Assembly: GCF_026420145.1 (NCBI RefSeq)
Contig: NZ_JAPMLV010000004.1
Location: 124,001 to 188,000 of the forward strand
DNA: 64,000 bases
Reading direction: 5' to 3'
Origin: Enterobacter pseudoroggenkampii
GTDB lineage: Bacteria > Pseudomonadota > Gammaproteobacteria > Enterobacterales > Enterobacteriaceae
Positions 56,913 to 64,000 of this stretch are shown here, piece by piece. The position numbers and the translations under genes were made by a program. Below the pieces are notes generated by a model. The model did no database searches. It was given only the letters and a program-made list of their open reading frames with translations, and was not told the origin of the DNA. Every line of letters starts with the position of its first letter. Position 1 is the stretch's first letter.

Positions 56913-58580
56913 ATGCGCCAGCTTCAGAAAATCCGTCAGTATCAACGGCTTTATCAACACTTTGGCGCAGAGCCAAAGCCGACGACTATCGCTGAAGTCG
57001 CCGAGGTGGCGCTGTGCAGTGAACGTCATGCACGTACCCTGTTGCGCCAGCTGGCGCAGAGCGGATGGTTAAGCTGGAATGCTCAGCCGGGACGGGGACA
57101 TCGAGCCATCTTGCACTGCCTGACAACCACCAGCGAACTCAGCGCCCCTCTGATGCACGCCTGCCTGGAGAAGGGGGATTACCAGAGCGCGCTGCAGCTG
57201 GCTGATGGCGATCCAGCCAGCCTGCATCACATCATCACACCCTTTTTAGGCGGAAAGTGGCTTAAGCACCAGCCAACCCTGCGCATTCCCTGGTATCGTC
57301 CACTGACGTCGCTTCATCCGGCGCTTCAGCGTCGTCGCGCTGAGCAGCACATTATCTGCGCCGTACACGCGGGATTAACGCGCTATATGCCCGGTCAGCC
57401 GCATCCAGTACCTGATCTAGCCCATCACTGGGAATTCAACGAAGACAAACGCCGCTGGCGTTTTTACCTGCGCAGCGGTGCGCACTGGCACAATGGGCAA
57501 GCTATCAGCGATGAAGATATCCTCATTGCGCTGCAACAGGTATTGGCCGATCCGGCACGCAATGCCGGTCTGACTCACGTCTGCAGGGCGTTGCTTATTG
57601 CCCCCTGGTGTCTGGAGATACAGCTGACCATCCCCGATGCGATGCTGGCGCATCGTCTCGCGCACCACGTATGCCGCCTGCCACATCCACAGCAACCGGA
57701 CATCGGTGCCGGACCCTTTGCCATTGCGCATCACCATTCTCACTACCTGCGCCTGGAGCGCCAGCCCTGGTATTTTGCTGCCCATCCGCTACTGCATGCG
57801 ATAGAGTTCTGGCGAACCCGTACGGAGGCGCAAAAGCCGGCGTGGATCACCGTCGGGAAAGGACAAAATGCGCAGGCAGCGGTAACGTCCACCAGCGGCG
57901 GATTCGCCTGGCTAATGGTAAACGCCAGGTTACCCGAGCCGCTTGCGGCCTGGCTACGTCAGGAAATTCAGAGCATGACTCATCAACAGTTTCTCCATCG
58001 GGATGATTTAGAAACCCAAACGGAAATACTGCCAGGCCTGACACCACCGCAATACCCGCAGGCTTCGGAAGCGATGCTTCCCGCCACGCTTTCGCTGGTT
58101 TGCTACCACACACCTGAACTGTGCGAACTGGCCGATATTCTGCGCGCGCGCCTGAAAAAGCACAGCTGCAACGTGACGGTGAAATGGAAAGATCGCGAAG
58201 AGTGGCATGGTCATAACGCGCTGGATCAGGCCGATCTTTTGTTGGGTGACTATCTGGCGGGTGAACTGCCAGGCTTTGCCCTGGTGGAGTGGTTTTTTGA
58301 TGAGCCTGCGTGGGCCACGGCATTAGGCGAGGACACCTGGCAAGAAGAGAAGCAGAAACTGATGGGTTATTGTGAAAGTGAGGAGACCCTGAATAATCAC
58401 CTGCCCTCCTTCTTTCGTTCCTTGCTGGAAAGCGGCGCCTGTACGCCGCTTTTCCACTACCGCTACCGTCTTAACACCCTGGAAAACGTGCAGGACATTG
58501 TGCTGACCGCCAGCGGCTGGCTTGATTTTACCCGCGCCTGGCTACCCCCTGCTCAGGATCGCACCACCAGCGCGTCGTAG
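56913..58580 (+). CDS. SgrR-family transcriptional regulator
   Basis: This 555-residue protein has the SgrR layout: an N-terminal winged helix (about 1-75; TIAEVAEVALCSERHARTLLRQLAQSGWL) and a long periplasmic-binding-like domain of the SBP_bac_5 type (about 120-550; YMPGQPHPVPDLAHHWEFNEDKRRWRFYLR). In E. coli SgrR senses glucose-phosphate stress and turns on the sRNA SgrS. This is a paralogue because its neighbours are not those of sgrR. Its placement after a PTS EIIBC gene suggests it regulates that transporter. The 3' end overlaps the convergent nickel permease gene by 28 nt. Confidence 0.85.
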   Translation: MRQLQKIRQYQRLYQHFGAEPKPTTIAEVAEVALCSERHARTLLRQLAQSGWLSWNAQPGRGHRAILHCLTTTSELSAPLMHACLEKGDYQSALQLADGDPASLHHIITPFLGGKWLKHQPTLRIPWYRPLTSLHPALQRRRAEQHIICAVHAGLTRYMPGQPHPVPDLAHHWEFNEDKRRWRFYLRSGAHWHNGQAISDEDILIALQQVLADPARNAGLTHVCRALLIAPWCLEIQLTIPDAMLAHRLAHHVCRLPHPQQPDIGAGPFAIAHHHSHYLRLERQPWYFAAHPLLHAIEFWRTRTEAQKPAWITVGKGQNAQAAVTSTSGGFAWLMVNARLPEPLAAWLRQEIQSMTHQQFLHRDDLETQTEILPGLTPPQYPQASEAMLPATLSLVCYHTPELCELADILRARLKKHSCNVTVKWKDREEWHGHNALDQADLLLGDYLAGELPGFALVEWFFDEPAWATALGEDTWQEEKQKLMGYCESEETLNNHLPSFFRSLLESGACTPLFHYRYRLNTLENVQDIVLTASGWLDFTRAWLPPAQDRTTSAS

Positions 58581-59575
58581 CCGCGCCAGCGGTAGTTGAC
58601 CATGGAGATCAGCCAGCAGGCAACGAACAGCCCGACCACCACAAACCCGGCGTTGCCCAGGTTGTCGTTTACCGCGCCAATCAGATCCCAGACGCCGCCG
58701 CTGAGGGCAAATTTATCCATCAGCAGACCCAGCGCTTCCAGCCCGCCGATAAACAGCGCCACCACCACGGAGGTGCCGGTGATAGTCATGTTGTAATAGA
58801 GCTTGCGCTGCGGCTTGTTAAACGCCCAGCCGTAGGCACCGACCATCAGCAGGTTATCGAGGGTATCCACCAGCGCCATGCCGCTGGCGAAGAGCGCCGA
58901 GAAGATCATGATTGACCACACCGACATCCCGCTGGAGGCGCTGGCGGCAGAGATCCCCAGCACGCCAATCTCGGTGGCCGTGTCAAAGCCGAGGCCAAAC
59001 AGGAAACCGACCAGGTACATCTGCCAGCTTTTATTCACCAGGCGGAAGGTTTTGCCAAACAGCCAGTTCATGACGCCGCCCTGGGCAGGGAGCGTGATGT
59101 CGCCCTGCACAGGCCTGCCGCGTTTTAGCGCCTGAAAACTGCGCCAGACGCCGCGCAGGATCACCATATTCACCAGCGCCATCGCCAGCAGGAAGGTCGC
59201 GGAAACGGCGGTACCAATCAGGCTGCCAGTTTCGTGGAACCATTCCATGTTTTTCTGAAACGCCGTGGCGGTAGCGGCGATGGCAATGGAGGCCAGCACC
59301 ACGATGGTGGAGTGCCCCAGCGAGAACCACGCCCCCACGCCGGACGGGCGCGAGCCCTGCTGCATCATCTTACGCGTCACGGTATCAATGGCGGCAATGT
59401 GGTCAGCGTCCACCGCGTGACGCAGCCCGTAGCACCACGCCAGCAGACTTGCCGCCATCAGCGCCGTGCTGCCGCTAAAGGTGTGCCATGCCCATCCCCA
59501 GGCCAGCAGGTTTGCCATTACCAGAGCCAGCAGCAGGAGCGCGGCGCGAGGTTCATTGCGTAACAGTCGTAACAT
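58553..59575 (-). CDS. NiCoT-family nickel/cobalt permease
   Basis: The protein has 340 residues from the ATG at 59575 ([19 protein letters not shown]), with AAGGA upstream. It has eight membrane helices and the NiCoT signature [17 protein letters not shown] in helix II, then [10 protein letters not shown] and [11 protein letters not shown]. It brings nickel (or cobalt) into the cell at high affinity. The start lies inside the end of hypF (23-nt overlap), so it is translated from the hydN-hypF message and probably supplies [NiFe] hydrogenase. Confidence 0.93.
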   Translation of the reverse strand: MLRLLRNEPRAALLLLALVMANLLAWGWAWHTFSGSTALMAASLLAWCYGLRHAVDADHIAAIDTVTRKMMQQGSRPSGVGAWFSLGHSTIVVLASIAIAATATAFQKNMEWFHETGSLIGTAVSATFLLAMALVNMVILRGVWRSFQALKRGRPVQGDITLPAQGGVMNWLFGKTFRLVNKSWQMYLVGFLFGLGFDTATEIGVLGISAASASSGMSVWSIMIFSALFASGMALVDTLDNLLMVGAYGWAFNKPQRKLYYNMTITGTSVVVALFIGGLEALGLLMDKFALSGGVWDLIGAVNDNLGNAGFVVVGLFVACWLISMVNYRWRGYDALVVRS

Positions 59576-61793
59576 TTTTAGTCCTTTGTAAACATGACCG
59601 GGCAGCGGCGACCACCGCCTGCCCGAAGGAGATCGCTCCGTCACCTGCGGGCAGGCGCGAAGGAAAAAGAAGCGTAAAGTCAGAAAGGTAATGACGCAGG
59701 CGCGCGCGCAGCAGACGGTTGTGTAATACCCCGCCGTTGAGACAGATTGTCGACAGCGATAAGCGCCGGGCATGGAACGCAGCGAGCTCCGCCAGCCCTT
59801 TTGCCAGCGCGTCGTGAAACGCCCACGCGCGCTCGCAGGGCTCTGCCTGCCAGCTCAGCCACTGCTGCCAGAAAAGCGCAAAGTCTTCCACCGACAGCGT
59901 AACCGGGTGTTCGACGCCGTTGCACTGTGCCGCCAGCGCTTCCAGCCTGCAGGCCGCTTCACCTTCCCAGGATTGGGTTTCGATACCCAGCGCGCAGGCG
60001 ACGGCATCAAACAGGCGACCGCACGACGACGCCCGCGGCGCGTTGACGCCGCGCTGGATAGCCTTCGCCAGCAGCGGCCAGTTCTGACGCTGTACCGCGC
60101 GCGTTTCCGGGTACTGCTGCCAGTCAGGGACAAACGCCAGACACTGGGCGAGCAGGTTGCGCCACGGCTGCCGCGCCGCCAGATCGCCCCCCGGCAGCGC
60201 AACGGCAGGCAAGCCACCTAAATGCGCGCACTCGAGATAGTTGACACGCAGGCACTCCCCGCCCCACAGCGCGCCGTTTTCCCCCATGCCGATCCCGTCC
60301 AGCGTCAGGGCGATAACATCTCCGCCATCGCGCGGCCAGCCGTTTTCGGCCAGGCACGCCGCCGCGTGGGCGTGATGATGCAGCACGGTTTCAACAGGCA
60401 GCCCCTGCGCCTGCGCCCACTGGCGCGCACGGTACCCCGGATGGGCGTCGCACACCACGCGCTCAGGACGGAAGGCATAGATGTCCTGCATCGTCGAGAG
60501 CGCGCCGTGCCACTGCGCTTCGACACCCTCGTCACCGAGATCGCCAAAATGCTGGCTCAGCACCGCCTGGTTGCCACGCACCAGGCAGAAGGTGTTTTTC
60601 ATCTCCGCACCGGTGCATAACGTGGCGGGGATATTCTCGAATCCCGCAGGCAACGTGATGGCATCGGGCACAAAACCGCGCGCGCGGCGCAGCATCGCGC
60701 CGTCCCGATCCACCACCGAATCGTCCATTCGTTGAAGAATATCGCGATTGTGTAGCAGGAAGCCGTCCACGATGCCGCTGAGCTCATCCAGCGCCTGCCG
60801 GTTGGTGATGGCAGGCGGCCTGCCGCTAAGGTTGCCGGAGGTCATCACCAGCGGTCGCTGGCAGTCCATCATCAGCAAATGCTGCAGCGGGTTCGCAGGA
60901 AGCATGATGCCCACGGAATCCAGACCGGGCGCGATACCTTCCGGGAACGCGGGCAGCCAGGCTTTTGGCGTGAGCACAATGGGTGCGGCGGGTGAGCGTA
61001 GCAGCGTCTGAACCGTCTCCGGCAGGTCATCCGCATGCGGGATCATCACCGCCAGCGGCTTCGCGGGCCGCTGCTTGCGTGACCGAAGCGTCGCGACCGC
61101 CTGCGGGTTACGCGCGTCACAGACGAGGTGAAAACCGCCCAGCCCTTTAACCGCGACTATACCGCCGCTTTTCAGCATCGCCACCGCCGCACGCAGTGCC
61201 GTTTCGCGGGTGGCAAGAACGTCGCCCGCGCGCCATTCCAGCGCAGGCCCGCAGTCCGGGCAGGCGACCGGCTGGGCGTGAAAACGGCGGTCGGCAGGAT
61301 TGCGGTACTCGGCTTCACACGGCCCACAGAGCGGGAACGGCGCCATTGCCGTGGCCGGGCGGTCGTAGGGCATGGCGCGGATAATGGTAAACCGCGGCCC
61401 GCAGTGGGTGCAGTTGATAAACGGATAGCGATAACGGCGTTCGAGTGGGTCGCCCATCTCAGCCAGACACGCCGGACAGGTGGCGGCATCCGGCACAATC
61501 TGGGTGTCCATTGTCCCGGCCGCGCTGTGGCGGATGGTAAAGTCCTCCGGTACGTGCGCCCAGGTAAACGGCTGCGCTTCCACGCGGTCAATGCGTGCCA
61601 GCGGCGGGCAGTCCTGATGCAGCCTCGCGGTAAAGGCCCCCCCATTACCCGCGAGGCGCACCAGCACGCCCTCTCCGTCATTGCAGACGTCACCGGTCAA
61701 CTGAAGCGCCTGCGCCAGCTGCCAGACGAAGGGACGAAACCCGACGCCCTGCACCTTGCCGCGCACGCGCAGCTGAACGCCGTTGCTGCTCAT
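59553..61793 (-). CDS. hypF: Carbamoyltransferase HypF, hydrogenase maturation
   Basis: This 746-residue protein has the full HypF layout: an acylphosphatase domain ([15 protein letters not shown], about 9-23), two zinc fingers ([17 protein letters not shown] and [13 protein letters not shown]), a YrdC domain (about 200-380) and a Kae1-like C-terminal domain with [14 protein letters not shown]. It uses carbamoyl phosphate to make the thiocarboxamide that becomes the CN ligands of [NiFe] hydrogenases. It lies 5 nt after hydN. Confidence 0.96.
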   Translation of the reverse strand: MSSNGVQLRVRGKVQGVGFRPFVWQLAQALQLTGDVCNDGEGVLVRLAGNGGAFTARLHQDCPPLARIDRVEAQPFTWAHVPEDFTIRHSAAGTMDTQIVPDAATCPACLAEMGDPLERRYRYPFINCTHCGPRFTIIRAMPYDRPATAMAPFPLCGPCEAEYRNPADRRFHAQPVACPDCGPALEWRAGDVLATRETALRAAVAMLKSGGIVAVKGLGGFHLVCDARNPQAVATLRSRKQRPAKPLAVMIPHADDLPETVQTLLRSPAAPIVLTPKAWLPAFPEGIAPGLDSVGIMLPANPLQHLLMMDCQRPLVMTSGNLSGRPPAITNRQALDELSGIVDGFLLHNRDILQRMDDSVVDRDGAMLRRARGFVPDAITLPAGFENIPATLCTGAEMKNTFCLVRGNQAVLSQHFGDLGDEGVEAQWHGALSTMQDIYAFRPERVVCDAHPGYRARQWAQAQGLPVETVLHHHAHAAACLAENGWPRDGGDVIALTLDGIGMGENGALWGGECLRVNYLECAHLGGLPAVALPGGDLAARQPWRNLLAQCLAFVPDWQQYPETRAVQRQNWPLLAKAIQRGVNAPRASSCGRLFDAVACALGIETQSWEGEAACRLEALAAQCNGVEHPVTLSVEDFALFWQQWLSWQAEPCERAWAFHDALAKGLAELAAFHARRLSLSTICLNGGVLHNRLLRARLRHYLSDFTLLFPSRLPAGDGAISFGQAVVAAARSCLQRTKNVTTVTQ

Positions 61794-61798
61794 ACGGT

Positions 61799-62344
61799 TC
61801 AGAACAGCAGCGATGACGAGGTGTCGAACGCCGCGCGACGGCGCTTTTCGGCGCTCATCTGCTCAAGCTTGTCGCGATCAACGCAGACCAGCGCGTGCGT
61901 CGGGCAGGCTTCCATACAGGCCGGGCCGGCGTCGCGGTGGTAGCACAGGTCACATTTGTTGGCTTCGGCTTTGTCCGCGCGCACGCTCAGTCCCATACCG
62001 CTGTTGCGCACTACCGGACGGACCACCACCTCCATCGCGCCATACGGGCAGGCGACCACGCAGGTTTTGCAGCCAATGCAGCGCTCCTGCATCACGTGCA
62101 CAAAGCCTTTCTCGCGTTTAATCGCCCCGTTCGGGCAGACGTTGGCGCACGGTGCGTCTTCGCACTGGCGACAGATGGCGGCGGTGGAAATATTCACGCC
62201 TTTGATGACGTGGATGCGCGGCAAAAACGTGTCAGGGGTAAGCGACGCGCAGTCCTGCTCCGCCTGATGGGAAACCACGCACGCCACTTCACAGGTACGG
62301 CAACCAATACACTTACTGGCATCGGCCATAATAAAACGGTTCAT
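61799..62344 (-). CDS. hydN: 4Fe-4S ferredoxin HydN
   Basis: The protein has 181 residues from the ATG at 62344 ([20 protein letters not shown]), with GGAGAAGC upstream. Four cysteine clusters are visible, including [38 protein letters not shown] and [18 protein letters not shown]. It is an electron-transfer protein linked to formate dehydrogenase H, co-transcribed with hypF. A sigma54 promoter lies upstream. Confidence 0.95.
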   Translation of the reverse strand: MNRFIMADASKCIGCRTCEVACVVSHQAEQDCASLTPDTFLPRIHVIKGVNISTAAICRQCEDAPCANVCPNGAIKREKGFVHVMQERCIGCKTCVVACPYGAMEVVVRPVVRNSGMGLSVRADKAEANKCDLCYHRDAGPACMEACPTHALVCVDRDKLEQMSAEKRRRAAFDTSSSLLF

Positions 62345-62380
62345 CTGCTTCTCCAGCATTACAGTTATGCCCGGAGATAT

Positions 62381-62396
62381 TCATAAACCGTGCCAA
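62381..62396 (-). promoter_or_regulatory. Sigma54 promoter of hydN-hypF
   Basis: On the minus strand TTGGCACGGTTTATGA has the -24 GG and, 10 nt later, a -12 element with GA in place of GC, the same variation as at norV. The site lies 37 nt upstream of the hydN ATG. In E. coli hydN-hypF is FhlA/sigma54 dependent. Confidence 0.7.
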
Positions 62397-62440
62397 TAAT
62401 TAAATTATTGATTTTATTTGGTTTTAAAAATAAAAGCGGT

Positions 62441-62470
62441 GCTGTCATCGTCACTTATGACGATGACAGC
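62441..62470. terminator. 13-bp perfect inverted repeat between ascG and hydN
   Basis: GCTGTCATCGTCA and TGACGATGACAGC pair perfectly around CTTA. On the minus strand the hairpin is followed by an AT-rich stretch ending in TTTTT, so it can terminate ascG transcription. Because it also sits upstream of the hydN promoter, a role as an activator site cannot be excluded. Confidence 0.65.
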
Positions 62471-62478
62471 TGTCGACA

Positions 62479-63492
62479 TCAGCGGTGCGGGCCGTCAATA
62501 ACCGAGTCGCGCAGGACAAGCTCGCCGGAGAAAATTTGCTGATATTTAAACTCGCCGCCGTCGAGCATGAAGATCAGGCGGCTGATGGTCTCTTTGATCA
62601 TCTCCGTTACCGGGATACGTACGCTGGAAAGCGACGGCACAATGTAAGGCGCGATGGCCACGTCGTCAAAACCGATCACCGACACCGCGTCCGGTGCGGC
62701 TACGCCGCTGTCGTGCAGCTGCTTCATGGCGCCAATTGCCATGTCGTCATTACTCGCCACCAGCGCCGTAAAGCGTTCACCGCGAGCAAGCAGTTCGGAC
62801 ACCGCCGCCGCGCCGCTGGCGGGGTTCCACTTCCCCTGCGCAATCAGCCCCTCGCGCAGCGGAAGACCGTGCTGCGCCAGCGCGTCCTTATAGCCGGAGA
62901 GACGCTCAACCCCGGTGGGAGAATCCAGCGAGCCGGTGATAAAGGCGATCTCCCGATGCCCTTTCGCAATCAGCTGTGACACCGCGTCCTGGCTGGAGGC
63001 TTTATGATCCGACCACACGCAGTGGCTGCTGTTTTTACGCAGGCGGCGGTTGAGCACCATAATGGGCTGCTCGCACTTCTCGACGATCTCATCCATCTCT
63101 TCCACGCTCAGAAAACGCGGATAGATGATCACCGCGTCACAGCGCATATCGAGCAGATACTGGATCGCCTCGCGCTCTTCATCCGCGCTGTGCTTGCCGT
63201 CCGCGAGGATCAGCTGCCGCCCTTTCTCTTCCGTCATGCGCGCGGCGTGAAACAGCAGCTCGCTAAAGTAGACGCCGTGATAAAGGGTGTTCGTCACCAC
63301 CAGGCCCAGCGTCTGGGTACGTTTGGTCGCCAGGTTGCGCGCCAGCAAATTTGGGCGATAGCCGCTCTCTTCAATGGCCTGAAAAACCCTGTCTTTGGTC
63401 TCCTGGCTGACATAGCCATTTCCCGACAGCACCCGGGACACCGTGGCTTTCGAAACGCCTGCCCGCTTCGCCACTTCAAGCATCGTGGTCAT
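62479..63492 (-). CDS. ascG: LacI-family repressor AscG
   Basis: The protein has 337 residues from the ATG at 63492 (MTTMLEVAKRAGVSKATVSR). It has the LacI helix-turn-helix (residues about 4-26), hinge region and a sugar-binding core (about 60-330). It matches E. coli AscG, repressor of the asc operon for beta-glucosides such as arbutin and salicin; it is divergent from ascF. Confidence 0.95.
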   Translation of the reverse strand: MTTMLEVAKRAGVSKATVSRVLSGNGYVSQETKDRVFQAIEESGYRPNLLARNLATKRTQTLGLVVTNTLYHGVYFSELLFHAARMTEEKGRQLILADGKHSADEEREAIQYLLDMRCDAVIIYPRFLSVEEMDEIVEKCEQPIMVLNRRLRKNSSHCVWSDHKASSQDAVSQLIAKGHREIAFITGSLDSPTGVERLSGYKDALAQHGLPLREGLIAQGKWNPASGAAAVSELLARGERFTALVASNDDMAIGAMKQLHDSGVAAPDAVSVIGFDDVAIAPYIVPSLSSVRIPVTEMIKETISRLIFMLDGGEFKYQQIFSGELVLRDSVIDGPHR

Positions 63493-63581
63493 GTTGTTAT
63501 TCCGTCTGCATCTGATGGAGCGCAGTGTACTGCACTGCAGAAAAATTGTCGCAGCGGTGAAATCACGCTTTTGGCTCCTGC

Positions 63582-63672
63582 TGGTGATCGTCGTCACGAA
63601 ATAAAAAAATGGTCAAAAAGCGATCTTGTTTCATCAAAAGAAACTCATGATGATTATGTGGAACCGGTTTCC
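63582..63672 (+). promoter_or_regulatory. ascF control region: CRP-like site and AscG operator
   Basis: TGGTGATCGTCGTCACGA (63582-63599) fits the CRP consensus with mismatches at the outer positions. GGAACCGGTTTCC (63660-63672) is a LacI-type dyad centred on AACCGGTT and is the likely AscG operator, 34 nt before ascF. Both are inferred by eye. Confidence 0.6.
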
Positions 63673-63706
63673 TACATTTCTCACAACGATAACAGGATCA
63701 CATCCG

Positions 63707-64000
63707 ATGGCCAAAAATTACGCTGCGCTGGCGAACGACGTTGTCAGCGCGCTGGGTGGCAAAGAGAACATCGTCGCCGTCACCCACTGCATGACGCGAC
63801 TTCGTTTCGTTCTGAAAGACGAAAGCCTTACCGATACCGCGCGCCTGAAAAGCATCAGCGGCGTGCTCGGCGTGGTGCGCACCGACAACCAGTGCCAGGT
63901 CATCATCGGCAACACCGTTTCGCAGGCGTACCGCGAAGTGGTGAGCCTGCTGCCAACCAGCCTGCAGCCTGCCGAACCGGAAGGCCCGCAAAAGCTGACG
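63707..64000 (+). CDS. ascF: Beta-glucoside PTS EIIBC AscF (C-terminus off window)
   Basis: The first 98 residues are visible from the ATG at 63707 (MAKNYAALANDVVSALGGKE), after an ACAGGA ribosome-binding site. The IIB domain has the phosphorylated cysteine in VTHCMTRLRFVL (about 28). The transporter domain lies beyond the right edge. It takes up and phosphorylates arbutin, salicin or cellobiose in E. coli and is divergent from ascG. Confidence 0.93.
   Translation, partial: MAKNYAALANDVVSALGGKENIVAVTHCMTRLRFVLKDESLTDTARLKSISGVLGVVRTDNQCQVIIGNTVSQAYREVVSLLPTSLQPAEPEGPQKLT

Overview
The window looks like chromosomal core sequence of a member of the Enterobacteriaceae close to Enterobacter, Lelliottia or Leclercia. 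Gene order follows the E. coli yqaE-ygaVP-stpA-alaE-ygaC-ygaM-nrdHIEF-proVWX-mprA-emrAB-luxS-gshA-yqaAB-argQZYV/serV-csrA-alaS-recX-recA-pncC-mltB-srl-norRVW-hypF-hydN-ascGF segment almost gene for gene, and most proteins have the same length as the E. coli ones. The genus is inferred from gene order, protein similarity recalled from memory, moderately high GC and the extra genes. No phage, insertion sequence, transposase or CRISPR array was seen.

Layout. (a) 1-3461: a partial PLP aminotransferase, a LysR regulator, a divergent short-chain dehydrogenase and a methyltransferase. (b) 3564-12381: the main accessory block. A tightly packed minus-strand operon encodes an ankyrin protein, FdrA-like and DUF1116 (YlbE/AllG-like) proteins, a nucleobase-type permease, a carbamate kinase and a CodA-like amidohydrolase with a Tat signal. 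It faces an AllS-like LysR regulator. (c) 12378-25013: yqaE, ygaVP, a YodC-like gene, stpA, alaE, ygaC, ygaM, the class Ib ribonucleotide reductase operon with two NrdR boxes, the proU osmoprotectant transporter, and an intact ygaY-type MFS gene. (d) 25327-36100: mprA-emrAB, a stand-alone 2-isopropylmalate synthase-like gene with an AraC regulator, luxS, the sRNA micA, gshA, yqaAB, four tRNA-Arg(ACG) and one tRNA-Ser(GCT), and csrA. (e) 36342-45261: alaS, recX, recA with its LexA box, pncC, a zinc-type ABC transporter behind a Zur-like box, and mltB. (f) 45513-54699: the sorbitol operon srlAEBDMRQ and norR/norVW with three NorR sites and a sigma54 promoter. (g) 54944-59575: an insertion relative to E. 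coli, holding a 52-residue gene, a GlcNAc/glucose-type PTS EIIBC, an SgrR-like regulator and a NiCoT nickel permease. (h) 59553-64000: hypF, hydN, ascG and the start of ascF.

How the genes may work together. The fdrA block reads as a catabolic module. The exported amidohydrolase would act on a cyclic or amidine substrate and the permease would import the product. FdrA plus DUF1116 would then release carbamoyl phosphate, which carbamate kinase uses to make ATP. The regulator resembles AllS and the block has no YlbF/AllH homologue, so it looks like a relative of the allantoin/oxamate branch with a different substrate. The nickel permease overlaps the end of hypF and fits [NiFe]-hydrogenase maturation.

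Other structure: at least six copies of a short GC-rich palindromic repeat and REP/BIME-type repeats lie between genes, one of them inside the srl operon. Two tRNA-like repeat units carrying a copy of the tRNA-Arg 3' end sit within the arg tRNA operon.
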